Below the pieces are notes generated by a model, which worked only from the letters and a program-made list of their open reading frames with translations, ran no database searches and was not told where the DNA came from. DNA of 64,000 bases from Croceivirga sp. (lineage in GTDB: Bacteria > Bacteroidota > Bacteroidia > Flavobacteriales > Flavobacteriaceae): contig JANQKR010000006.1 in NCBI GenBank assembly GCA_028281025.1, positions 1 through 64,000 on the forward strand, given 5' to 3'. Positions 53,054 to 60,908 of the stretch are shown in pieces. Made by a program: the position numbers and the translations under genes. The stretch's first letter is position 1, and each line of letters starts with the position of its first letter.

Positions 53054-54145
53054 ATGAAAAAACAACTGGCAATTCTATTGGTAATCACTGGCTTGACAGG
53101 AAAATCCCATGCCCAGGAAAATGACAAACATGTTTTTAGTAAAACCGACGCCTACTTGGAAAGTACCATCGATAGCCTAAAAATTGTTGGCTTAAACTAT
53201 GCCATCCTCATCGACAATGAAGTCGTACACAAAAAATCATTCGGTTCGGCGCATGCCCAACTTAACGTACCGATGACTATGGACAAGTCCTTTCCCGTAG
53301 CTTCCATATCCAAATTATTCAGTTCGGTTGCGCTTCATAAATTAATAAGCATCCATAAACGGGAGCTAAGTGAAACCGTTGGGGATTTTCTTCCAAATAG
53401 AAACGACCTACCGGAATCCTGGAGAAAATTAACCCTAGAACAATTGCTATCCCATACTTCCGGTGTTCCAGATCAAATAGATTATCGGATTTATTTAGCC
53501 CCGGATAGTGAGAAATCCGTTATTGACGCTTTAAGGGATAAACCATTTAGTTCCGAACCAGGAACGGAATCAAAATATAATGCCACCGGATTTTTGCTCA
53601 TTCGCGCTATCATTGAAAAATTGGCCAATCAGGACTTTGAATCCCATATGCAAACCGAATATTTCGACCAGTTGAATTTAAGTTCGGCTAAATATGGTGG
53701 ATTTAAACACGTTATTCCCAATAGGGTTACGTGCTACCAAAACAACAATGGAAATTTAGAAATGTTCCCCCTGAATTATTCCCCACCCATGTACGCTGGC
53801 GCGGGTCTAAATATCGCTATGGATGATTTAATAAAATGGTTTCAAGCAGTACAGGATGAACGAATCCTAACCAAGGACCAACTTGAAGTGATCTGGACAC
53901 CCGTTCAATTAGCCAATGGAACGGATGGTTATTTTGGCTTGGGATGGGAGTCCTACAAACTTCAAGATGGGTACAGAATGGTTGGTCACGGGGGAGCCGG
54001 AATTTCATCATTTAGACATTACTGGAACGAACGGACGAATGAAAATCTTACAGTAATTTTGTTGACCAATGGAGCCTATGACTGGAAGGTACGGCCGAAT
54101 CAAATCAATTCCGTAATTGCCAGTATACTATTTGAGCATAACTAA
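53054..54145 (+). CDS. Serine hydrolase of the beta-lactamase/class C family
   Basis: The 363-residue protein has a signal peptide (LAILLVITGLTGKSHAQ). The penicillin-binding fold follows with S84-x-x-K87 (VASISKLFSS), LTLEQLLSHTSGVPD, the Tyr motif SKYNATGFLLIRAI and the late HGGAG. Family members include esterases, D-aminopeptidases and beta-lactamases; no beta-lactamase-specific feature stands out. It follows repeat copy B. A true resistance role is unlikely to be decided without assay. Confidence 0.85.
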   Translation: MKKQLAILLVITGLTGKSHAQENDKHVFSKTDAYLESTIDSLKIVGLNYAILIDNEVVHKKSFGSAHAQLNVPMTMDKSFPVASISKLFSSVALHKLISIHKRELSETVGDFLPNRNDLPESWRKLTLEQLLSHTSGVPDQIDYRIYLAPDSEKSVIDALRDKPFSSEPGTESKYNATGFLLIRAIIEKLANQDFESHMQTEYFDQLNLSSAKYGGFKHVIPNRVTCYQNNNGNLEMFPLNYSPPMYAGAGLNIAMDDLIKWFQAVQDERILTKDQLEVIWTPVQLANGTDGYFGLGWESYKLQDGYRMVGHGGAGISSFRHYWNERTNENLTVILLTNGAYDWKVRPNQINSVIASILFEHN

Positions 54146-54151
54146 ATTCCA

Positions 54152-54307
54152 TTGTGTAACCAGGGCTATACGCAATGACGCCGTTCTCCCCTACCCCTTG
54201 ACAAAGCCTGTATTAAGCTAATGGGGATGCTCAGAATCGTAGGAGACAAGAATGAAATCTTAGCAAAGAACGTCCTGGTGCATGGACAAACGAATTAGGC
54301 AACTAAC
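54152..54307 (+). repeat. Degenerate junction repeat after the serine hydrolase
   Basis: TGTGTAACCAGGGCTATACGCAATG (54154-54177) resembles the GGCTATAATTCATTG core, though the ATAATT block is altered. A matching 3' arm is not clear. No gene is seen in 54146-54307. Confidence 0.35.
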
Positions 54308-54667
54308 ATGGAAAATTTTAATCAGATATTCAAAAGCGCCAAAGCGAATAAAATAGGGAATAAATTAAAGGAAATCATTGAGTCCTATTTTGATAATGTT
54401 GAGGGAAGCATTATAGGCGGTAAAAAAGTGAAATTGGTTTTATATTCAAGGAATGGGAGGAATAACGTTTTATGTGGAATTCAGGAAGGAACCAATGAAT
54501 CTTGTATGTTATATGTACATCACATTGATGAACTTAACCATGATAGACTGAAATTTAGTGGAAAAGGTAAACACGCCAAACGTATCAAGTTTAATAGCAC
54601 TGAGGATATTATAGAAGAAGACATAAAATGGTTATTGTCCAAAGTAAATGAGAATGCGCCATTTTGA
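54308..54667 (+). CDS. DUF1801-like small protein (YdhG/YjbR superfamily)
   Basis: The 119-residue protein has no signal or membrane segment. The pattern FDNVEGSIIGGKKVKLVLYSRNGRNNVLCGIQ, then CMLYVHHIDELN and GKHAKRIKFNSTEDI is like the DUF1801 / YdhG fold, of unknown biochemical role. It lies alone between repeat junctions and is AT-rich. Confidence in the fold is moderate. Confidence 0.6.
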   Translation: MENFNQIFKSAKANKIGNKLKEIIESYFDNVEGSIIGGKKVKLVLYSRNGRNNVLCGIQEGTNESCMLYVHHIDELNHDRLKFSGKGKHAKRIKFNSTEDIIEEDIKWLLSKVNENAPF

Positions 54668-54696
54668 ATACGAATTATGGACCTATTAAACTGCAC

Positions 54697-54752
54697 CACA
54701 ACAAGGGCCATTATTCATATCTATGCTACAAACCATGGCCGTGACCGTTGTG
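54697..54752 (+). repeat. Compact attC-like hairpin
   Basis: CACAAC (54697-54702) pairs with GTTGTG (54747-54752) and GGCCAT (54706-54711) with ATGGCC (54735-54740). The internal spacers differ in length (3 and 6 bases), leaving unpaired bases as in attC sites. It is the clearest example of the repeated junctions. Confidence 0.7.
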
Positions 54753-54882
54753 TGCACGTAGAAAAAACACAAAATGGCCTGAAACAATCCTTTTAGAGTA
54801 ATCCCATCCCGATAGTGACAAACAGAAAATTCAAGTTGTCATAAAAGCGCTACGGAAGAAACATATCGGCATTCCACCAGGA

Positions 54883-55845
54883 CTAAATCTCGTAATAAAA
54901 AGCATCCCGCAATACGTCCAAGCTCTTGGGTACGGCTGTATCAGGCGATTCCAAGCCTTCAAACTCAAGCGATATCCATCCTTTGTATCCCACATCCCGC
55001 ATCATTTGACCAATGGCAGGATAATCGATGTCCAGTGAATACCATTTACCTCCACCATAATAGGTTTTGGCTTGAACAAGGAAAGTTTGAGGGGCCATAA
55101 GCTTCAACTGTTCCTCACGATTTTCCAAAAAGTTACCCGTGTCCAAGGTCATTTGCAACCATGGACTGTCAATGGCGTCCACAATTCTCTTCACGCCTTC
55201 AGCAGTGCGTCCCAATCCCCAGTGGTTTTCCAGGCCCAGGACCACTCCACACTTTTCTGCCGTTGGAATGCATGCTGCAATGGAATCAATCACCCATTTA
55301 AAGCCATCTTCATCCGTATAGCCCTCCAATGTTGGTTCAATACCCTTATTGGCCATAAGATCATCAAAGTTTTTTGAGGTTCCCCAGCGTCCGGTATTCA
55401 ATCGCATTGTCGGTATGCCCAAGGCGTACGCAAGTTCTATCTGCCTGATCGTTTTGGCAATGTTTTCGTCACGTTTTTCCTTTTCGGGATAAACATAACC
55501 CTGATGTGTGCTGAACCCCATGAGGTCCAATCCAGCGTGGAAGGCACGCTTCTTGAGGTTTTGCAAATAACTGTTCTCTTCAGAGGTCATCTGTACCAAC
55601 AGTAGTTCAATACCGTCAAAACCCATAGCTGCGGCCTTATCAATGCACATTTCGATCGGCACGTCTTCCTTGGGACCGTTAAATTGCCAAAACGAATAGG
55701 TCGAAACCCCAATGGGATTTCTTCTGATATTGTCCTGTTTTTCAGCTTTTGGTGCTTCTTTAGGTTCTGGAGAGGTGCAGGCTCCCAGTACGGTTGCCAT
55801 GCCAAAAGCAGAGGCATTTTGGAGGAATTTTCTACGGTCTGTCAT
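54883..55845 (-). CDS. Sugar phosphate isomerase/epimerase-like TIM-barrel lipoprotein with Tat-type signal
   Basis: The 320-residue protein starts MTDRRKFLQNASAFGMATVLGACTS, a twin-arginine signal with a lipobox Cys. The xylose-isomerase-like barrel follows: PIGVSTYSFWQFNGP, MGFDGIELLLVQM, GIPTMRLNTG, LGLENHWGLGRT (metal Glu and His), WLQMTLDTGNF and GWISLEFEGLE. Relatives include AP-endonuclease-2-type epimerases of secreted sugars. It is the only minus-strand gene of 49-59 kb and does not look like a cassette; GC content is closer to the rest of the window. The substrate is unknown. Confidence 0.85.
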   Translation of the reverse strand: MTDRRKFLQNASAFGMATVLGACTSPEPKEAPKAEKQDNIRRNPIGVSTYSFWQFNGPKEDVPIEMCIDKAAAMGFDGIELLLVQMTSEENSYLQNLKKRAFHAGLDLMGFSTHQGYVYPEKEKRDENIAKTIRQIELAYALGIPTMRLNTGRWGTSKNFDDLMANKGIEPTLEGYTDEDGFKWVIDSIAACIPTAEKCGVVLGLENHWGLGRTAEGVKRIVDAIDSPWLQMTLDTGNFLENREEQLKLMAPQTFLVQAKTYYGGGKWYSLDIDYPAIGQMMRDVGYKGWISLEFEGLESPDTAVPKSLDVLRDAFYYEI

Positions 55846-56109
55846 TTTGCTTGGATTAAGTATCCCTTAAATATAAAGATTACCACCTACATTATATAAT
55901 CGATATTCCGATCAGGATAATGTGGAAGGCCATATGTTTTATATAGTTACCGTCAGTTCAGACAATTTCTTGAAATAAGTGAAATTTGAATCCTTCTGGA
56001 GCACTCCTTTTGATATATTTACCGAGGAAGGTGGAAAATCGACTGATTGGATTTAGGATGGGAATCCTTAATTTGATGGTAATGACGTGAATTCAGTATA
56101 AGAAAATTA
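55846..56109. other. Non-coding stretch upstream of the TIM-barrel gene
   Basis: No gene is seen. The minus strand carries TATATTTA about 25 bases before the TIM-barrel gene, a weak -7 box. The rest shows no repeat I could pair. Confidence 0.4.
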
Positions 56110-56250
56110 CGTCATTTTGAGTGTTTTTGCGATAGCAAAAATGTATCGAAAACCTGCCTGCCTTCCGGCGGCAGGCAGGTAATTTTCTTGCAAAATCCTG
56201 TTCGATACAATTTTTCTTCATTTTATTACGAAAAACCACTCAATTTGACG
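56110..56250. mobile_element. MITE-like 141-bp imperfect inverted repeat with GC-rich centre
   Basis: The left arm begins CGTCATTTTGAGTG and includes ATGTATCGAA. The right arm is its approximate complement, including TTCGATACAA and ending CACTCAATTTGACG. At the centre CCTGCCTGCC (56153-56162) pairs with GGCAGGCAGG (56170-56179). There is no reading frame. The shape is that of a non-autonomous element or a folded RNA. Confidence 0.7.
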
Positions 56251-56389
56251 GATTTTGGTTGATAAAAAATATGTAGAACCCACGTTAGTTATAGGAAAGT
56301 AACCTGCATACACCAAAGTGTACAGGTTCATGTTTCCAAACGGCACCACCTTACAGACAAAACGTTGTGCAGGCTTAAAAAAAAAGTAA
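56251..56389 (+). repeat. Junction ending in ACGTTGTGC before the creatininase gene
   Basis: GTTGTGC at 56364-56370, 20 bases before the ATG, repeats the core found at 49251 and 54747. The matching left half is not obvious, apart from TACACC...GGTGT-like bits near 56310-56330. No gene is seen here. Confidence 0.45.
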
Positions 56390-57154
56390 ATGATAAGACC
56401 TTACGTACTGGCAGATACCAATTGGAAACATTTAAAAGATGAAAAATTTGATTTGGCCGTACTTCCCTGGGGGGCCACAGAAGCCCATAATTACCATTTG
56501 CCCTACGCAACCGATGTCATTGAAGGAACGGCTATCGCGGAAGAAGCTGGGAGAATTGCTTGGGAGAAAGGAGCCAAAGTCATCATATTACCTACAATTC
56601 CATTTGGGGTCAATACCGGACAGGCCGACATCTACTTGGATATGAATTTGAACCCAAGTACCCAATTCGCCATCTTAAAAGACATCATTGGCGTATTGGA
56701 CCGCCAAGGAATCCAAAAATTTATGATTTTGAACAGTCATGGAGGAAATAATTGGAAATCAATAATCCGGGAACTTGGACTGCTATTTCCAAAAATGTTT
56801 TTATGTGTTGGTGAATGGGTAAAGATTGTCAATCGGAATGATTTTTTTGATGATCCGGGAGACCATGCGGACGAAATGGAAACAAGTCTTATTCTTCATT
56901 TGGCCCCTGAATTGGTGCTTCCAAAAGAAGATTGGGGCGACGGAATTGAAAAAAAGAACAAAATAAAAGCGTTCAACGAGGGTTGGGCTTGGACGGAAAG
57001 ACCTTGGAGTCAAATAAGCGAAGATACTGGAGTGGGAAATCCCAAAGCATCAACCAAAGAAAAGGGGGAACACTTTTTCAATGCGGTTTGTAGTAAGTTG
57101 GGAGATCTGCTAGTAGAGATCTCAATTGCGGATACCAAAAACCTTTATGAATAA
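56390..57154 (+). CDS. Creatininase-family amidohydrolase
   Basis: The 254-residue protein has the creatininase metal motifs: LAVLPWGATEAHNYHLPYATD (Glu, His and Asp ligands), ILPTIPFGVN, ILNSHGGN and DDPGDHADEMETSLILHL with the later Glu. Relatives include creatininase and enzymes acting on cyclic amides or formamides; the substrate is open. It has no signal peptide. It begins 20 bases after a GTTGTGC core and no partner genes are present. Confidence 0.85.
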   Translation: MIRPYVLADTNWKHLKDEKFDLAVLPWGATEAHNYHLPYATDVIEGTAIAEEAGRIAWEKGAKVIILPTIPFGVNTGQADIYLDMNLNPSTQFAILKDIIGVLDRQGIQKFMILNSHGGNNWKSIIRELGLLFPKMFLCVGEWVKIVNRNDFFDDPGDHADEMETSLILHLAPELVLPKEDWGDGIEKKNKIKAFNEGWAWTERPWSQISEDTGVGNPKASTKEKGEHFFNAVCSKLGDLLVEISIADTKNLYE

Positions 57155-57186
57155 AACGCTACGCAGTAAGGGCAGTAATTTAAAAA

Positions 57187-57642
57187 ATGAATATCGAGTT
57201 ACTACATAAGGAAGGTAAGCTATTGGAGAGGGGAATTGAATACTTCTGGAAACAATGGGGAAACGAATCGAATTTTGATTTTTACAAAAATTGTATTGAA
57301 AATTCAATCGCTGATACTAAATCCTTACCAAAGTTTTACCTCATGCTTGATGAAGATAAAATTATTGGTTCCTATGCATTATTGACAAATGACCTTATAA
57401 GCAGGCAAGATCTATTTCCTTGGTTTGCGTGCTTATTCGTAGACGAAAGTTATCGGAACCAAGGTTTAGCAAATGAATTGATACAACATAGTGTTGATGA
57501 ATCCCGGAAAAGAGGATTTGACAATCTCTATCTTTCAACAGCATTGAACGATTTTTATGAAAAAAAAGGATGGAAATATTATTCCCAAGGATTTACGGTC
57601 TTTGGGGACCGTATTAACATCTATTCAAAAAAACTGAATTAA
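57187..57642 (+). CDS. GNAT-family N-acetyltransferase
   Basis: The 151-residue protein shows the GNAT core: LPKFYLMLDEDKIIGSYALL, WFACLFVDESYRNQGLANELIQ (acetyl-CoA loop RNQGLA), RGFDNLYLSTALNDFYEKKGW. It acetylates an unknown small-molecule or protein amine. It is preceded by a 32-base gap ending GTAATTTAAAAA and is a single-gene unit. Confidence 0.88.
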   Translation: MNIELLHKEGKLLERGIEYFWKQWGNESNFDFYKNCIENSIADTKSLPKFYLMLDEDKIIGSYALLTNDLISRQDLFPWFACLFVDESYRNQGLANELIQHSVDESRKRGFDNLYLSTALNDFYEKKGWKYYSQGFTVFGDRINIYSKKLN

Positions 57643-57673
57643 AAACTGCAACCAACAATCAATTAAAATCGGA

Positions 57674-58210
57674 ATGAGCGAAGAAGTACAATATGGTAAA
57701 TTTTGGGACAGATTTGGGGCCTATATTTTAGATATGATAATAATCGGAATTCCCTCTTTTGGACTCAACTACTTAAATTTTATAACCGCAAAAAGCTTTT
57801 ACCTTTATTTGCCGATTGCTTTGATTGGACTTTCTTACAAACCTATAATGGAAAGCAAGTATCAGGCTACACTGGGAAAAATGGCATTTAACTTAAAGGT
57901 AACGGACTTAGCATTCAAAAAAATTGGCTTTCAAAGATCACTTGTCCGAAGTTTGATTTTCATATTGCCAGCCCTTATATATCTGCCAGCTCAGTTTTTA
58001 GCTTATAATAATCCCAATTTGACAGAATTGGACGGGTTTTGGGAATTTTCGCAGGCCTTACAATCGACTTATCCCTTGGCTGAAATTTTTAACTGTTTCT
58101 TTTCAATAATCTTTTTAGCGGATGTCATAATGCTTCTTTCTGATAATTCGCAAAAACAAAGGAGTTTGAAAGACAGATTGGCCAAAACATTCGTGATAAA
58201 AGAAAAATAG
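57674..58210 (+). CDS. RDD-family small membrane protein
   Basis: The 178-residue protein has three or four hydrophobic helices and the RDD pattern: RFGAYILDMIIIGIPSFGL, ESKYQATLGKMAFNLKVTD and LKDRLAKTFVI at the end, an altered RDD. The function is unknown; some relatives are ion transporters. It ends directly in a palindromic junction. No signal peptide is seen. Confidence 0.82.
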   Translation: MSEEVQYGKFWDRFGAYILDMIIIGIPSFGLNYLNFITAKSFYLYLPIALIGLSYKPIMESKYQATLGKMAFNLKVTDLAFKKIGFQRSLVRSLIFILPALIYLPAQFLAYNNPNLTELDGFWEFSQALQSTYPLAEIFNCFFSIIFLADVIMLLSDNSQKQRSLKDRLAKTFVIKEK

Positions 58211-58236
58211 CCATTGCCAACAATGGCCATAATTTA
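58210..58236 (+). repeat. Junction palindrome after the RDD gene
   Basis: GCCATTG (58210-58216) pairs with CAATGGC (58221-58227), followed by CATAATTTAAG, reproducing the GGCCATAATT core. The palindrome overlaps the stop codon of the RDD gene. Confidence 0.55.
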
Positions 58237-58249
58237 AGAAACATAGAAA

Positions 58250-58663
58250 ATGGAAAAGCATTTTGAACTTTCCGACGCTGAATTTGAACGAGAATTCGTT
58301 ACCTGTAAATTAAACCCTTCCGATTTTTCCCATGAAGCCCATTTACGGTTGGCATGGATACATATTGACAACTATGGAATTGAGCAAGCTGAAAAAAACA
58401 TCCCTTACCAATTGCAAAAGTTTGTGAACCACGTTGGAGCGAAAGATAAATTCAATATGACGTTGACTTTGGCCGCGGTTAAGGCGGTTTATCATTTTAT
58501 GCTCAAATCGAATGCTGATAATTTCAAGGATTTTATTGCTGAATTTCCCAGATTAAAATATAACTTCAAGGAGTTGATGGGTTGTCATTACGGATTTGAT
58601 ATTTACCATTCGAATTTGGCAAAAACAGCATTTTTAGAGCCGGACTTGATTCCGTTTGATTAA
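58250..58663 (+). CDS. Unknown small soluble protein
   Basis: The 137-residue protein has no signal, membrane helix or metal motif I recognise. It is mostly helical with conserved-looking SHEAHLRLAWIHI and MTLTLAAVKAVYHFML, and ends ELMGCHYGFDIYHSN. Such His-rich small proteins occur scattered in flavobacteria and other bacteria; no function is known to me. It is the last short unit before the non-coding stretch 58664-58883. Confidence 0.6.
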   Translation: MEKHFELSDAEFEREFVTCKLNPSDFSHEAHLRLAWIHIDNYGIEQAEKNIPYQLQKFVNHVGAKDKFNMTLTLAAVKAVYHFMLKSNADNFKDFIAEFPRLKYNFKELMGCHYGFDIYHSNLAKTAFLEPDLIPFD

Positions 58664-58883
58664 AAAGCAAAAACCACCGCCCGCAATAAGTTTTCCTCTA
58701 GCGGTTGGATTCCCTAAACGGAATTCAGCACAGATTTGCCTGCTTTAAGTTAGGACGAAAAATCAGTTATCATTTTCCAAAACAAGTCCCACACAATACC
58801 TTTGCAGGCAACCCCAAAACAACCGGGAAAACGCAATCAACAACTTTGCAAAACCCCTAATTTTTGACAATAAACATTACTGC
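58664..58883. other. Non-coding stretch at the right edge of the cassette-like region
   Basis: CCACCGCCCGCAATAAG and CCCGTTTT-type words suggest eroded junction sequence, but no clean core pair is seen. No gene is present. Confidence 0.35.
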
Positions 58884-59885
58884 ATGAAGACCCTATTTAC
58901 CGCACTCGTCATTACTATTTTGGTAAGCTGTTCCATTAAAAACAGTAGAACAATGGATAGTATTCTTGATTCCTCATTGTTGGTTTATCAAATATCTGGA
59001 CACGAAGGCCCCAAAATCGACATCAATAAGGATAGTCTTGCGCAGTTTCTTACGGCACTGCATTACAATATTCCGCTTTCTGAAATTGAAGGCGCACTGA
59101 AATGGGGCCCTGGGACAACGGAACGGAACATAGATGCCCTAATTGAAAACAAACTACTTACAAAAAAGGGGGATTACTACCAACCCAAGCTTGGGATTCT
59201 CACATTGGAGCGAGTCAACCTATTGAAGGAAAAAGGCCAAAAGGTAGCCAATGAAATTGCCGACAGTATCAACAACTGGTTACCTGAAATAAAAAGGATA
59301 CATAACGAAATGAATATTTCACAGCACCATGATTTCCGTGAATTGTCCTTCTTTTATTTAAGTAATGTCCTCCTCGATAATTTTCAAATCCAACAGGTGG
59401 AGGAGGTTTTTTTAAACACAAAAAGACCTTTACGAAATGGCAGTCGATATTACCTGGCCATTGTTGAAGATGCTCCTTCCAACACCACCGAACCTTTTGG
59501 AATCTATGGCAACATGGGACTTTTTTGGAATGATTCAATAGGCATTTCCGTATATGGTAACAAACGGATTCAATCAAATGTTGGTTGGGATAATTACGAG
59601 GACAAGACTATTTATGTTTTTGATGAAAAGGATATGCTGGTGATAAGCCATAAAATGCCCAATGCATTTTTCCCATGTCTGCTTGATATCCTGAACAGAA
59701 ACAAACCCAATTTTGAAGCCATATACCGTGAGCTGAATTTCGATAAGGAAGTTTCGTTTGAAGAATTCTTTATCTTTTGGTACCATTTTATTTATACCGA
59801 AACAACTGATGTTCTCATGGCAAAAAACAGCATCCAAAAACCGAAAGACGGAATGTTTTACTATCAGGTTGCGAAGAATTTTTAA
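58884..59885 (+). CDS. Lipoprotein of unknown function with winged-helix-like N-terminal segment
   Basis: The 333-residue protein has a lipoprotein signal (LVITILVSCSIK, Cys16). The next stretch looks like a winged helix: AQFLTALHYNIPLSEIEGALKWGPGTTERNIDALIENKLL then TKKGDYYQPKLGILTL. A second part (about 160-330) holds IYGNMGLFWNDSIGISVYGNK and a Trp-rich region, with no known fold. A DNA-binding fold on an exported lipoprotein is odd, so the resemblance may be superficial. Function unknown. Confidence 0.6.
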   Translation: MKTLFTALVITILVSCSIKNSRTMDSILDSSLLVYQISGHEGPKIDINKDSLAQFLTALHYNIPLSEIEGALKWGPGTTERNIDALIENKLLTKKGDYYQPKLGILTLERVNLLKEKGQKVANEIADSINNWLPEIKRIHNEMNISQHHDFRELSFFYLSNVLLDNFQIQQVEEVFLNTKRPLRNGSRYYLAIVEDAPSNTTEPFGIYGNMGLFWNDSIGISVYGNKRIQSNVGWDNYEDKTIYVFDEKDMLVISHKMPNAFFPCLLDILNRNKPNFEAIYRELNFDKEVSFEEFFIFWYHFIYTETTDVLMAKNSIQKPKDGMFYYQVAKNF

Positions 59886-59950
59886 GCAATAAAGCCGGTG
59901 CAATGGTTTGCCCATCCCCAGCATTACCCAAAAAAGATGGTAATACGATA

Positions 59951-60907
59951 TTATTCCAATAGTTGGGAAATCAGGTCATCCTCAGAAATTCCTTCGGCCT
60001 CTGCCTTATAATTTTTGAGGATCCTATGCCTTAGGATACCATGGGCCACTGCTTTTATATTCTCAATATCCGGGGAATACTTGCCATTGACAACGGCGTG
60101 CGCCTTTGCGGCCATCACTAAATTTTGGGATGCCCGAGGTCCTGCTCCCCAATCCACGTAATTCTTCACAAATTCCGAAGCCGAACCCAGGTCGGGTCGG
60201 GTCTTATTGACCAGTCGTACCGTATAGTCCACAACATTGTCCGCCACGGGGACCCTTCTGATCAACTGTTGTACTTCTTTTATGCCATCGGCACTAAAGA
60301 GTGTATTAAGGTTCACCGATTTATCCGTGGTCGTGGACTTGACCACTTCGATCTCTTCCTCAATGGAGGGATAGGACAATTTGATGGCGAACATAAAACG
60401 ATCCAATTGCGCTTCCGGCAGTGGATAGGTACCTTCTTGTTCGATAGGGTTTTGCGTAGCCAGAACAAAATAAGGGAGTTCCAGTTTGTATTGATGTCCA
60501 GCAACGGTCACGGCCCTTTCCTGCATTGCCTCCAATAAGGCAGCCTGTGTTTTGGGAGGGGTCCGGTTGATCTCATCTGCCAGAATGATATTGGCAAAAA
60601 TGGGGCCTTTGATGAACTTAAAATTCCGATTTTGGTCCAAAACCTCACTTCCCAAAATATCACTGGGCATTAAATCGGGTGTAAACTGTATTCTCTTGAA
60701 GTCCAAGCCCAATGTCTGGGCTATGGTATTTACCATCAAGGTTTTTGCCAAACCGGGAACTCCAATGAGCAAGGAATGCCCCCCGGTATAAATGGATAAA
60801 AGAATTTGTTCTATGACCTGTTCTTGGCCAATGATTACCTTACCAATCTCCTGTTTTAAATCACTATGTTTTTGGACAAGGTCTTGGACGGCAGTAACGT
60901 CGGACAT
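59951..60907 (-). CDS. MoxR-family AAA+ ATPase
   Basis: The 318-residue protein has GVPGLAKTLMVN (Walker A, 49-60), ADEINRTPPKTQAALLEAMQERAV (Walker B and sensor), ATQNPIEQEGTYPLPEAQLDRFMF (arginine-finger region) and the lid ending. MoxR ATPases work with VWA-domain proteins in maturation or stress responses; none is in the window. It is one base downstream of a SurA-like gene, so the two may be co-transcribed. Confidence 0.93.
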   Translation of the reverse strand: MSDVTAVQDLVQKHSDLKQEIGKVIIGQEQVIEQILLSIYTGGHSLLIGVPGLAKTLMVNTIAQTLGLDFKRIQFTPDLMPSDILGSEVLDQNRNFKFIKGPIFANIILADEINRTPPKTQAALLEAMQERAVTVAGHQYKLELPYFVLATQNPIEQEGTYPLPEAQLDRFMFAIKLSYPSIEEEIEVVKSTTTDKSVNLNTLFSADGIKEVQQLIRRVPVADNVVDYTVRLVNKTRPDLGSASEFVKNYVDWGAGPRASQNLVMAAKAHAVVNGKYSPDIENIKAVAHGILRHRILKNYKAEAEGISEDDLISQLLE

Positions 60908-60908
60908 A

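Noticed and set aside
53054-54145. Class C beta-lactamase causing resistance
   Set aside because: Only the general serine-hydrolase motifs are present, so a resistance role cannot be supported.
49105-58883. Integron integrase within the array
   Set aside because: None of the genes resembles a tyrosine recombinase, so the array can only be called cassette-like.
59923-59944. ATTACC/GGTAAT hairpin between the lipoprotein and moxR as terminator
   Set aside because: Six-base stem with no T-run; too weak to list.
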